Origin: an uncultured Alphaproteobacteria bacterium
GTDB lineage: Bacteria; Pseudomonadota; Alphaproteobacteria; RF32; CAG-239
Assembly: GCA_944393215.1 (NCBI GenBank)
Contig: CALXZL010000001.1
Location: forward strand, 199,718-263,717
Length of the DNA stretch: 64,000 nucleotides
Reading direction: 5' to 3'
Part shown: positions 36,279-45,181 of the stretch, piece after piece
How the letters are laid out: each line of letters begins with the position of its first letter
Position numbering within the stretch: the stretch's first letter is position 1
Position numbers and translations under genes: made by a program
Notes under the pieces: model-generated
Told to the model about the DNA's origin: nothing
Seen by the model: the letters and a program-made list of their open reading frames with translations, nothing else
Database searches by the model: none

Positions 36279-37367
36279 ATGATAAAAGAATTTTTACAAT
36301 TTATAAAAAAAACTATCCTCGCCGTAAGTTTATCGCAAAACGGTTTATATATGTTAATGTCGGGGTTGAAAACATTTAATCGAGCAAAAATTCCGGCATA
36401 TGTTTTTCAAAGAAACAAAACCACTTTGCTAAAGCAAAATTTAGATTCTTATTTTGCACAAAATAAAGATTCGACAACAACGGAAATAATAAAGTTCTTA
36501 TTGACAACGGCACCGCTGTATGACCTTCCTCTATATTATAAACCGGCATCTGAGAGCAAAAAATATCAAAAAGGAGAAGAAATCCGTTTGGATTCGGAAG
36601 AGATGGATTTGACCTTTGTTGATGCTCTGTTAAAAGAAATGATAGAGAAAGATTTTGCCAAAAATTATCAAATATATAAAACATGGCAAAAAACAATGGA
36701 TTCGCGTCAAGACATGCGGTTATACGGAGCCCTGTTGGAAGAAGTCAACCAATCTTCAAAAATATATGAAATAGATTGGATTCGCTCGGATAAAAAACAT
36801 TTGAGAATAAAGTTCAAGCAAAAGGCAAAGGAAGATTCCGTTTTACCCAAATCTCAGCAGAAAAAGTTAGCGGAAAAATTCGGAGAATTAATGTTTATAA
36901 GAGGCATATTACTTGAGGGCTGGGATAATATTCTGTTCTCAACGGAAGATGATATCGGTTTTTTACATATTTCGGGCATCAGTCGCTTAAGTCTTTCCGA
37001 TCTGAATTTTGCCATAGAATACATCCAACAAGCCACAAAAGCCGAGACCTATTTTCAAAGTAAAATAATCTATGCATTGGAACGGCTTCGTTGTTACTGT
37101 CCGTCAATAGATATAAGAGAAATTTTTAATTTATACTTATATCCCCGCAAAGAAGGTAAAGGCAAAGGAGAGCAAACTCTTTTTAATTCATTGGCAAAGC
37201 ATGGTATGGTTTATCTGAAAAAAAAGACAATTGCCCTGCCGCAAGCCCGAAGTTTGACATATTTGCTGGATTCGCAAAGGCACAAAAAAGATAACAGATA
37301 TAAAAAATCTGCGTCATTATATGTGGCATTGCTCTTGCTGATATATATACTTTATCGTTATTTTTAG
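36279..37367 (+). CDS. UbiB-like protein with degenerate kinase motifs
   Basis: 362 residues, divergent from mutM, where ubiE-ubiB often stand in alphaproteobacteria. Three stretches line up with UbiB/ABC1 kinases. DMRLYGALLEE (145-155) matches the DLRLEAAAASE-type helix and YEIDWIRS (163-170) the VDWxRT strand. LMFIRGILLEGWDNILF (204-220) sits where the catalytic loop (GxxHADxHPGN) should be, followed by IGFLHISGISRLS in place of the DFG strand. The His, Asp and DFG Asp are missing, and the N-terminal KxGQ motif is not seen. A final hydrophobic helix (347-360) resembles the UbiB membrane anchor. I infer a non-catalytic UbiB relative. The comparison is from memory of the family and moderate in strength. 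Confidence 0.6.
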   Translation: MIKEFLQFIKKTILAVSLSQNGLYMLMSGLKTFNRAKIPAYVFQRNKTTLLKQNLDSYFAQNKDSTTTEIIKFLLTTAPLYDLPLYYKPASESKKYQKGEEIRLDSEEMDLTFVDALLKEMIEKDFAKNYQIYKTWQKTMDSRQDMRLYGALLEEVNQSSKIYEIDWIRSDKKHLRIKFKQKAKEDSVLPKSQQKKLAEKFGELMFIRGILLEGWDNILFSTEDDIGFLHISGISRLSLSDLNFAIEYIQQATKAETYFQSKIIYALERLRCYCPSIDIREIFNLYLYPRKEGKGKGEQTLFNSLAKHGMVYLKKKTIALPQARSLTYLLDSQRHKKDNRYKKSASLYVALLLLIYILYRYF

Positions 37368-37424
37368 GCTTGTAAGAAAGCAGTGGTTGCGCTAAAATTA
37401 AAAAGTTTAGATAAGAAGAAAGCC

Positions 37425-37976
37425 ATGAAAAAACCGATAAGAAGTAAGAAATATTTTGCGCCGCAAAATGAAGGAAAAGAGCACAAATGTGATCATCCCG
37501 GCTGTGAAGCCAAGGGAGAATATCGCGCGCCGAAAGACAGACGATTAAAGGAATATTATTGGTTTTGTTTGAAACATGTCCAGGAATATAATCAAAAGTG
37601 GAATTACTATGACGGAGCGGATTCGGAGGAAGAAGAAAAAAATCGTCGTTCCCGCATGCGTTTTAGATGGTTTGGAACCAAAGTAAAATACAGTTTCGGA
37701 GATGAATTTGCCGATGAATATAATGCTTTTAGAGAATATGCCAACGATTTTTCGGCAATGAATGATGTTTATTTCAGTGATGAAGACCGGCGCAATTTGA
37801 AAATTATGGAATTGCAAAATGAAGAAGAAATCACCATAGAAATTGTAAAAAAACAATATAAAAAGTTGGTCAAAAAATATCACCCCGATGTCAACCGAGA
37901 AGATAAACAAGCCGAAGAAAAATTTAAACTTCTAGGAGCGGCATATAAAGCCATATTATCCAAATTAAGCAAATAG
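37425..37976 (+). CDS. J-domain protein with N-terminal Cys/His motif
   Basis: 183 residues from ATG at 37425; a GTG at 37383 would add 14 residues and cannot be excluded. The N-terminal part has CDHPGCEAKGEYRAP and YYWFCLKH, a probable zinc site. The C-terminus is a J domain with the essential HPD (KKYHPDVNREDKQAEEKFKLL). It should stimulate a DnaK-type ATPase. This class, with the J domain at the C-terminus, is common in alphaproteobacteria and distinct from DnaJ itself. It follows the UbiB-like gene closely on the same strand. Confidence 0.85.
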   Translation: MKKPIRSKKYFAPQNEGKEHKCDHPGCEAKGEYRAPKDRRLKEYYWFCLKHVQEYNQKWNYYDGADSEEEEKNRRSRMRFRWFGTKVKYSFGDEFADEYNAFREYANDFSAMNDVYFSDEDRRNLKIMELQNEEEITIEIVKKQYKKLVKKYHPDVNREDKQAEEKFKLLGAAYKAILSKLSK

Positions 37977-37980
37977 CAAA

Positions 37981-38808
37981 TTAGGAACGCTCTCGGTCTT
38001 GAGCCAGTTTTGCATTAACATATTTTTCTTTAAGCATCTGATTTTGAGCGGCTTTGGCTTTTTTCTGGTCTCGTTTAATCTCTTTTCGACCGGTTTTTTC
38101 AAAAATGGTTTGAGCAACTTTTTTATCATTATTTTTTTCTTTGCCGAGCTCAACAACTTCTTTGGCATCCATTTCTTTGAAAACTTTTTCGTTTTCTTTG
38201 CCGCCGATTTCTTTTATCTTATTAACTCCCTGCATCAAGTCGACCAACTCTTTGTTGCTGAGTTTGGTCCAGGCTTTATCGGTTTGTTTTAATTCTTTTT
38301 TGAACTCTTTTTGCAAAGTTTGAGTTGTTTTTTGCGTAGAAATGGTATTTTCGTTCAAACTCTGTCGCAAAGTATCTTTTTTTAAGCCTTTAAATCCGGC
38401 ATCTTTAACCATTTTGTTTGCCAAGTTAACGGAATTTATTTTTTCGGTTTCAAGCTGCAAACGAATGGTATTATTTGTTTCTTGCTGTTTTAAGATCTGT
38501 TTTTCATCCTCATGCAAAGCATTATATAAAGAGCTATTATTTTGTTCCATTAATAAGGGATCGGCAACGATTTGAACATTATCTTCATCATCTTCTTCGG
38601 TATCGGCAAGGGAACGAATTTTCTTTTGAATTTTTTTTAAGCCTAAAGGCAAGTCATTAGGTTTAGGTGTTTTGGTTTTAAAGACATTATCTTTTTTGCT
38701 GTCATATTCGACCGCCTGCTTAATATTTGTCTTTCGGGTAATTTTTTCTTGCTCTCCGATACTTCCTTTTTTCCACTCGATATTCGGATTGCTATTTTTA
38801 TCGGTCAT
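37981..38808 (-). CDS. Hypothetical highly charged coiled-coil protein
   Basis: 275 residues from ATG at 38808, preceded by GGGGGAA. Lys, Glu, Asn and Gln dominate, with an acidic patch (DTEEDDEDN) near 85 and predicted long helices. No membrane segment, signal peptide or recognisable domain. The C-terminal part is a strongly basic helix (REIKRDQKKAKAAQNQML). It is convergent with the J-protein gene, four bases apart, and lies downstream of the PAS protein gene. Function unknown. Confidence 0.7.
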   Translation of the reverse strand: MTDKNSNPNIEWKKGSIGEQEKITRKTNIKQAVEYDSKKDNVFKTKTPKPNDLPLGLKKIQKKIRSLADTEEDDEDNVQIVADPLLMEQNNSSLYNALHEDEKQILKQQETNNTIRLQLETEKINSVNLANKMVKDAGFKGLKKDTLRQSLNENTISTQKTTQTLQKEFKKELKQTDKAWTKLSNKELVDLMQGVNKIKEIGGKENEKVFKEMDAKEVVELGKEKNNDKKVAQTIFEKTGRKEIKRDQKKAKAAQNQMLKEKYVNAKLAQDRERS

Positions 38809-38902
38809 AATTTCCCCCATCAAACACGAGCAAATTCTTTATATAATTTAGCCGAAACGTTAAGATTTGTCAATCATACACAAATAGAGACAAAGCCGGA
38901 AA

Positions 38903-40582
38903 TTACAACTTTTTATAAGTAATCATAATGGATCCGTCAGAAAGATTCTGCGACATCACTTCCACCTGATCAATATCATCGCGATTCAGAATAAAGGTTT
39001 TGGTAGTAAAACTGCTGATATGGTTGATAATATCATTTTTTAAGCTTTTCCAATCTTCGGCTTTCGTAAAAAATTTATGTTGCAGCTCAATTAACTCGGA
39101 AAGGGAAGGATCTGTTTTTAGCACATCTTCATTAAGCATCCAGAGTTTAAGGTATGCCGTATTATAAAAATCAAGATGACCGTCGGCGGCAAAAATAACA
39201 ACGGCATCAAAAATATTTTCCAACATTTCTTTTTGAACGGAAAGAAGAGAATTATAAGCTCTTCTTGTTGCCAGTTTGTCGGAAACATCTTCATAGGCAA
39301 AAACCAGTCCGCCCATGGGATGCGGAATTCTCACGCGACGGATGGTCTGTTCGTTAGGAAGGTGCAACATATCTTCTTTTGTTTCGATAATGGTATTAAA
39401 ATCTTTTTGTTCTCCGGTTTTAAATGCCAGATAATCGGGGACTTCGGGGAGTAAGCGTTTTTCACGCAGAATATCCAAGAAAGCCGAATAATTAGGTTGT
39501 TGTTCCAGCCACACATCTTCAAGCTTCCAGAGCAAAGCAAACGCTTTATTATAAAATGCCAATTTCTGATTTTGGTCAAACACGGCGAAAGCCGTACCCA
39601 ATTTTCCCATAATTTCCAAGTGAGCATTTTGATGGATTTTTAAATTTCTTTTGAAGTCATCAAGTTCGGTAATATCAATCAGAGCGCCGACGGTAAAAAT
39701 TTTATCAAGGGAGTCTTCCACATGGAAGGGGGATTCAATCACTTCAAAGACGCGCCGTTCGCCGTTTTTAATAATATGCACGGTTTGTTTTTTGGTCTTA
39801 TTAACGGAATGAGCCAAAAAAGCCAAATTTTTAGAAATACTTTCTCCGTTCACGCTCATAATCTCAAGATGATTAAGTAAAATATCCTCCCGACTTTTAT
39901 TTTCAAAAAATTCAATATATTTTTTATTAATTTGAAAAATATTAAGCTTATCGTCACGCATCCAAACGGGATAAGGAATATTGTTGATTAAATCTTCCAA
40001 CTGGATAATTTGTCGAAACCAATTTCTTTTTTCGGCTTCCAACTCGGTAATAATTTGCGATTCGAGGCTGATATCGCGAAACCAAATCATATCACAATAA
40101 ATATTTCCGTCGATTCCGTTAATCCGCACACCGGAGAGTCGAAGTCTTTTGGAATTATTTTTTAATAAAAAATCATCATCAAAAGAAACACCGTCTTCAC
40201 GCAACAAATCAATATATTTTTGTAATTTTTTGATATCGTCTTTATAAAAATTTTTTAAAATTTCATCGAAGCCCGATTTTGTTCCGTCGGGAAGATTCAT
40301 CATCACGGCAAGGCGATGAGAACAATGTTCCACAATATTTTTACGCGGATCGTCAATTTTTTCGTCAGGATAAATAAAGGCAAAATATCCGTCTTTTGAC
40401 GCATATAAAGTTTCGGCATATCTTTCTCGATCTCGATTAAGAAAATAATTTTTTTGCTTCATTTTCAAAAAATGATACCAATAGAAGAAGGCAAAAAAGA
40501 GCAAAATAAAGAAGATCAGAGTTAAGAAATACCACAACTCCGGAGCAGCATAAAACATATCCATTAACAATTCGCGCGACAT
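38903..40582 (-). CDS. Membrane-anchored multi-PAS protein lacking a kinase domain
   Basis: 559 residues. One membrane helix (about 17-38), then a series of PAS-like modules at about 60-170, 195-310, 325-430 and 455-555. Recurrent marks are NIPYPVWMRDDKLNIFQINKKY, then FAVFDQNQKLAFYNKAF and VVIFAADGHLDFYNTAY split over the last two. The pattern matches the sensor half of DivL-type histidine kinases of alphaproteobacteria. Here the protein ends after the last PAS module, and the 80 bases downstream hold no dimerisation or ATPase domain. Either the kinase half was lost or this is a stand-alone sensor/scaffold. It is divergent from tsaB. Confidence 0.78.
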   Translation of the reverse strand: MSRELLMDMFYAAPELWYFLTLIFFILLFFAFFYWYHFLKMKQKNYFLNRDRERYAETLYASKDGYFAFIYPDEKIDDPRKNIVEHCSHRLAVMMNLPDGTKSGFDEILKNFYKDDIKKLQKYIDLLREDGVSFDDDFLLKNNSKRLRLSGVRINGIDGNIYCDMIWFRDISLESQIITELEAEKRNWFRQIIQLEDLINNIPYPVWMRDDKLNIFQINKKYIEFFENKSREDILLNHLEIMSVNGESISKNLAFLAHSVNKTKKQTVHIIKNGERRVFEVIESPFHVEDSLDKIFTVGALIDITELDDFKRNLKIHQNAHLEIMGKLGTAFAVFDQNQKLAFYNKAFALLWKLEDVWLEQQPNYSAFLDILREKRLLPEVPDYLAFKTGEQKDFNTIIETKEDMLHLPNEQTIRRVRIPHPMGGLVFAYEDVSDKLATRRAYNSLLSVQKEMLENIFDAVVIFAADGHLDFYNTAYLKLWMLNEDVLKTDPSLSELIELQHKFFTKAEDWKSLKNDIINHISSFTTKTFILNRDDIDQVEVMSQNLSDGSIMITYKKL

Positions 40583-40692
40583 CGTCTTTATTTATTTCAT
40601 TAAAATTATTGCTTGATTATGGATTTTATAATATAAAATTGCATTTGAACAATTTATTTTTTTTAATAGTGGAAAACATTAGGACAAGATTA

Positions 40693-41358
40693 ATGTATAA
40701 TTTGGCATTTGATACCACCGCCGCATCCTGTTCAATAGCGTTGATGCAGGATGATAAGCTTTTAAGCAAATATTCTCAAGCAATGGACTTTGGTCAAGCC
40801 GAAGTTTTAATTCCGGAGATTAACCGTTTAATGAAGGAAGAAAATTTGAGTTTTGACGACTTAGATATGATAACGGTTTGTACCGGACCGGGATCTTTCA
40901 CGGGAGTAAGGTCGGGAATATCGGCAGCAAGAGCTTTCGGAGTAGCCAAACCCAAAATCCAAATATGCGGGATAAATGCCTTTGATGCCTATATGGCATC
41001 ATTTGCGCAAGCACCGGAAGAAGCCGGCTATTATAATGTTGTTCTGATAGAAACAAAACGAGATGATTTTTATTATCAAATATTTGATGAAAACCTAAAA
41101 TCACTGACAGCACCCGGAGCCGGACTAAGAGAAGACATTATCAGCCGGTTAAGAGACAAAAAAGTAAGTATGATAGGAGACGGCGTAGAGCGCTTTTTGA
41201 TGACACCGAGCGGGTTAAGCTTACATGTCATAAAAAGCGAACCGTATTTGCCGATAGAAAATTTAGGCTTAAAAGGTTATATGCAATTTTTAAGAAAGAC
41301 AATAGATTTTCCCAAACCGCTGTATTTAAGAGCGCCGGACGTTTGTTTGAAAAAATAA
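40693..41358 (+). CDS. tsaB: tRNA threonylcarbamoyladenosine biosynthesis protein TsaB
   Basis: 221 residues from ATG at 40693, which has AGGA about nine bases upstream; the frame stays open to 40609 but that part is not conserved. The N-terminus LAFDTTAASCSIAL and the GPGSFTGVRSG loop are TsaB signatures. TsaB is the non-catalytic partner of TsaD in making t6A37 on tRNAs reading ANN codons. The C-terminal part is short and ends YLRAPDV, as usual. Convergent with the TPR gene, three bases apart. Confidence 0.93.
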   Translation: MYNLAFDTTAASCSIALMQDDKLLSKYSQAMDFGQAEVLIPEINRLMKEENLSFDDLDMITVCTGPGSFTGVRSGISAARAFGVAKPKIQICGINAFDAYMASFAQAPEEAGYYNVVLIETKRDDFYYQIFDENLKSLTAPGAGLREDIISRLRDKKVSMIGDGVERFLMTPSGLSLHVIKSEPYLPIENLGLKGYMQFLRKTIDFPKPLYLRAPDVCLKK

Positions 41359-41361
41359 AAG

Positions 41362-42777
41362 TTACAAAGCATATCCGTATTGCAAATCTTGATTCGCCAA
41401 AATTGCAGCAATGGTCTGCTGAATATCTTGTTGCTGTTTTTGTTCAATCAGGCTGATAATTTCAAGTTCTTGTCGATCCAGCCTACGATTGATGCCCAAG
41501 GAATCATAATAGAGTTTGCTGGCATTATAAAGTTTTGCCGCCTGAAGATTATTTCCTTGTTCATAATAAAATTGAGAAAGCATTTTATTGGCATTTGCCA
41601 CCTGTTGAGCATGAATTTCTTCATCGGCAATATCCAAAACATGCTGATAAGTTTTCATGGCTTGATTATAAGAACCTGCTTTATTATAAAGGTCTGCGGC
41701 GCGATTCCAAGCATTAACGTTTTGCGGATGAAGTTCAATCGCCAACTCAAAAGAACCAGTAGCCAGGCGTGTATCAAAAAGGGCAGATAAAGTTCCGAAG
41801 GTACAAGCCATATTAGAAGTTTCTAAAAAGATTTGATCTTTTTTTGCCCCGTTGGTCATGGCAGCGGCAGTCTCAATTTTATGATCCATTAAATTTTCCA
41901 TCAGAGCCAAAGCATAAGTAGCATCTCCGTTAGCCAAATGCAAAATGGCGGAAGCATCATCGGGCAGATTATTTCCCGTTCTGATTTCATTAAAACGCCC
42001 CTGAGCGGCAAGAGCCAAGAAATTTTTAACTTCGGAAATGGTCTGAATAATTTCATCTTCGGAAGCCTGACCTTGATTTCGATACATAACCGTTTGGGCA
42101 ATTTTTAAGTCATCGACTTTACGCGCAATCATGTCAATGACCAAACCGATAAGCTCGGGAAGAGATTTGAGGCTTTGCTTATAATGCAAAACTTCTCCGT
42201 TCATAATATCAATGGAGACATTTTGTTGAGTTTCAGACTTTCCTTTTTGCCAATCTAAATCGATTCCGAAATTTTTATTTTTAGAATTATCATTTTCTTG
42301 AGCTTTTTGTTTTTCCTCTTTTTCTTCCTTTTCTTTTTCTTCTTGTTGGCGGCGCTCTTGTTCCTTTCTGAGCAAAATATCTTGGCGCCGTTTTTCTTGA
42401 CGTTCCAGCTCTCTTTGTTGGTCTACGATTTGTCTTCGGCGCAATTCTTCCAATTCAATTTCTCTTTGCAGAGCTTCGGCTTCATCATCTTCATCATCGG
42501 CAAAATTTTCAATCTTTTCTTTTTTGAGGGTTCGATTCTTTTTGCCGGCGGAAGCATTATCAAGCTTAAGAAAAGCAATAATAGACTTGACGTAAATAAC
42601 AATCACCAAAAACAAAAAAACAATAAAAGCGAGCAGCATTAAAAGATAAGAAACAATACGAACATTACTCATGCCGGAAAGATACTTGTCAACGGTACCG
42701 GCAAGCAGATCAATATTTGTAATAGCGGAAGCAAAAAAACTTTCCGCGGAAAAGAGAGTTATAATTTGCTCAAACAT
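41362..42777 (-). CDS. Membrane-anchored coiled-coil protein with TPR-like C-terminus
   Basis: 471 residues: a membrane helix at about 43-67, a highly charged coiled coil (about 95-170, Glu/Arg/Gln-rich), and a helical domain with tetratricopeptide-like repeats at about 335-445 (SFELAIELHPQNVNAWNRAADLYNKAGSY is split across two). The C-terminus is Gln-rich and helical. It probably organises a membrane-associated complex. I do not recognise the family. Its neighbours are two other membrane proteins of unknown role (42871 and 43629). Confidence 0.75.
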   Translation of the reverse strand: MFEQIITLFSAESFFASAITNIDLLAGTVDKYLSGMSNVRIVSYLLMLLAFIVFLFLVIVIYVKSIIAFLKLDNASAGKKNRTLKKEKIENFADDEDDEAEALQREIELEELRRRQIVDQQRELERQEKRRQDILLRKEQERRQQEEKEKEEKEEKQKAQENDNSKNKNFGIDLDWQKGKSETQQNVSIDIMNGEVLHYKQSLKSLPELIGLVIDMIARKVDDLKIAQTVMYRNQGQASEDEIIQTISEVKNFLALAAQGRFNEIRTGNNLPDDASAILHLANGDATYALALMENLMDHKIETAAAMTNGAKKDQIFLETSNMACTFGTLSALFDTRLATGSFELAIELHPQNVNAWNRAADLYNKAGSYNQAMKTYQHVLDIADEEIHAQQVANANKMLSQFYYEQGNNLQAAKLYNASKLYYDSLGINRRLDRQELEIISLIEQKQQQDIQQTIAAILANQDLQYGYAL

Positions 42778-42870
42778 ATTTTTGTTTTACACCATTTACA
42801 AAATGTTTTTTAATGTCTAAGATACAAAAAAAATAAGACATGTACCAACAATAATTGCAATAGATTAAAA

Positions 42871-43635
42871 ATGGGTTACCTTAGTCAAAGAAAAAAACAA
42901 GCTCGACAAAATTTATTTATGCTTTTTTCCTTAGGAATATTGGCAATAATATATTTATTGTTGTTTTTCGGAGAAAACGGAAAATTTATACAAAGCATAA
43001 GAGCATGGCAGTTTCATATATATCTGTATAATATATTTCTGGTTATGTATACACTTTTGCATCGTCGGGGCTTTTATACGGTTTTGGCGGTATTTCTATT
43101 AATATTGAACTATGGTTCTCTGGCGCAAAGTGCAAGGTTGTTTTTCAACAAAGAAACAATGGGTATAAACAAAATAAGCCTCAATTATCATAAAGGGGAG
43201 CAAAATTATCTGCCCGTAGATTCGCAAGAAGATTTGGTTCATCACGGAAAATTAGAGTTGAGTCCACATCTGGAAGCGGCATATCATACCATAAATCGGG
43301 GAGAACAAACACTAACAATAATCACCGTAGATTTTCAAAAAGAACATAACAAAGAATATGCCACGGCATATCATAATTTAGAAAAATTCATAACCTTACA
43401 AAACGGTCCGGTTATTATCGTGGGAGATTTCGGCATACCGAGCTGGAATTTACTTTTCAAAGAATTTTTAAATAATACGGATTTGAGTGTCAAAAACAGA
43501 ATTTTATTTACGGACGGAAAAACATCGTTCCGATTTTGGTTTGTGCCAAGTCTGAACATTTTAGGCTTTGATAATTTAGGCATAGAAAAAATATCCATGC
43601 AAAACGGCAAATTTGATATTAGGTTGAATTATTGA
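42871..43635 (+). CDS. Membrane protein with a degenerate endonuclease/exonuclease/phosphatase-like domain
   Basis: 254 residues. Two or three N-terminal membrane helices (about 15-33, 47-62, 68-88) are followed by a soluble domain. GPVIIVGDFGIPSWNLLFKEF (179-199) recalls the core GDFNxxPW of the EEP superfamily, as in YafD-like membrane proteins. The key Asn is Gly here, and the C-terminal catalytic SDH is absent; FWFVPSLNILGFDNLG lies where it would be. Probably a non-catalytic relative; the assignment rests on one motif and the topology. It lies between two convergent/divergent TPR protein genes. Confidence 0.6.
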   Translation: MGYLSQRKKQARQNLFMLFSLGILAIIYLLLFFGENGKFIQSIRAWQFHIYLYNIFLVMYTLLHRRGFYTVLAVFLLILNYGSLAQSARLFFNKETMGINKISLNYHKGEQNYLPVDSQEDLVHHGKLELSPHLEAAYHTINRGEQTLTIITVDFQKEHNKEYATAYHNLEKFITLQNGPVIIVGDFGIPSWNLLFKEFLNNTDLSVKNRILFTDGKTSFRFWFVPSLNILGFDNLGIEKISMQNGKFDIRLNY

Positions 43636-45095
43636 ATTTTGTTCAAATGAGATTGAATAATATCGATCAACTCCTCATCCTGATTCGCCAAGGCATAATC
43701 GAGAGCGGTTTGGAAGGTTTTAACGGCTTGTTCTTTATTTCCGACGGAAAATTCAATTAATCCGATATTGGCATAATCGGTCGCAATACCGCTTAAACGG
43801 TTGTTCACCTGTTCTAAATCGAGAGATTGTTGAAAAAGCCCTTTAGCACGTTTCCGGTCATTTTTTTTAAGGTATATAAGTCCCAAAAGATTAAAAGCAT
43901 TTGCCGTATGAAAATTGGTATCAAACACATGTTTATTTGCCGTAATTTCTCGTAAAATTTTTTCGGCATCGTCAAGTTTATTCTGTTCAAATAAAGCCAA
44001 AGCCATAAGGTGCAAATTTTCATAATAAGCGGAATAATTTGCCAAGCTTTTATATAAATTTTTGGCTTCAAAAGTCAGCTGAACCACTTTGGCATAATTT
44101 TTTTCGCTCCAAGCCGCATAAGCCAAAATTTCTTTACTGAAGGCAGTTCCGGCATCATTATGTTTTTGCAGATGAATATCAAGAGCTTTTTTTGCATTTT
44201 GCGCGGCTAAAGGAAAATTTTCCTTCATCAAATTAAGCTGGGCAGACTGATTATAAATTTCGGCAGATTTAATAAGCTGTTTATTTTTCATATAAATTGA
44301 AATTGCTTTATCATAAAAATCTTGAGCTTCGTCAAAACGTTTTTGGATAGCCATAAGCATCCCGAGATTTCCAAAAATTTTAGCTTCTTCGGAATTCAGA
44401 TGAAGAGACCGAACAATTTTAAGAGCCGTATCAAACATCATTTGGGCAACATCGGGGATAACGGCGGTTCTGTAAATGATTCCCAACAAAGTATAAGCCT
44501 GAGCTTCTTCAAAAAAAGCTCGCAATTTATGAAAAATTGCAGCTGCCTGATTGGCATGAACGGAAGCAGAAAGGAGATCTCCTTCTTTAGCATCAAAAAA
44601 AGCTTGCAAATATAAAGATCTGGCAAGAGGAAAATTTTTTCTTCCGTTGATAGGTAAATTATCCAGACATTGTTTCACTTTACTAAGATTATTTTCATTA
44701 AAATAAAGCACGGCAAGTTCGGCAATAGCAGCTTTATTTTTGGGTTGATTTTTTACAAAAGTTTCTAATTTTGCAAAATTTTTAGGAGAGTTCATCAGGT
44801 TTAAAACGGCGATAAAGAAAAATTTTTTATGCTTGGATAAAATCTTTTCAGCAGCGGAGATTCTCCCGGCAGATAAAGAAATTAAAGCGTTTTTTGCTCG
44901 TTTTCTTACTAAGAATTTAATAATTTCTAGCAAATAAAAACTGGATACGTAAGGCTCGCTTTTTTGCTTTTTAATTAAAGCATTAAAAGTCAATTTAAAA
45001 AAATGATAATATTTCAGCCGGGCATAAAAATAAGAAATAGCCCCAAAACTGAAGAGAAGCAACAACGGCAAACCGATATATATAAAATATTTCAT
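43629..45095 (-). CDS. Membrane-anchored TPR repeat protein
   Basis: 488 residues from ATG at 45095. One N-terminal membrane helix, a basic segment, then tetratricopeptide repeats along most of the length. Recognisable units include EAKIFGNLGMLMAIQKRFDEAQDFYDKA and TANAFNLLGLIYLKKNDRKRAKGLF (each one unit, shortened in families as helix pairs). TPR arrays bind partner peptides; here they should face the cytoplasm or periplasm depending on orientation. It overlaps the end of the convergent 42871 gene by seven bases. Specific role unknown. Confidence 0.82.
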   Translation of the reverse strand: MKYFIYIGLPLLLLFSFGAISYFYARLKYYHFFKLTFNALIKKQKSEPYVSSFYLLEIIKFLVRKRAKNALISLSAGRISAAEKILSKHKKFFFIAVLNLMNSPKNFAKLETFVKNQPKNKAAIAELAVLYFNENNLSKVKQCLDNLPINGRKNFPLARSLYLQAFFDAKEGDLLSASVHANQAAAIFHKLRAFFEEAQAYTLLGIIYRTAVIPDVAQMMFDTALKIVRSLHLNSEEAKIFGNLGMLMAIQKRFDEAQDFYDKAISIYMKNKQLIKSAEIYNQSAQLNLMKENFPLAAQNAKKALDIHLQKHNDAGTAFSKEILAYAAWSEKNYAKVVQLTFEAKNLYKSLANYSAYYENLHLMALALFEQNKLDDAEKILREITANKHVFDTNFHTANAFNLLGLIYLKKNDRKRAKGLFQQSLDLEQVNNRLSGIATDYANIGLIEFSVGNKEQAVKTFQTALDYALANQDEELIDIIQSHLNKIQ

Positions 45096-45181
45096 CAATC
45101 TTTACGCAATGTTAGTTTTTGTTTGTTTATACTTATGGATAATAATAAGAGCAAACATATATGTATAGGGATTTTTTTACC

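Noticed and set aside
36065..36379. 104-residue plus-strand frame across the mutM start
   Set aside because: Mostly antisense to mutM and overlapping the UbiB-like gene; no ribosome-binding site.
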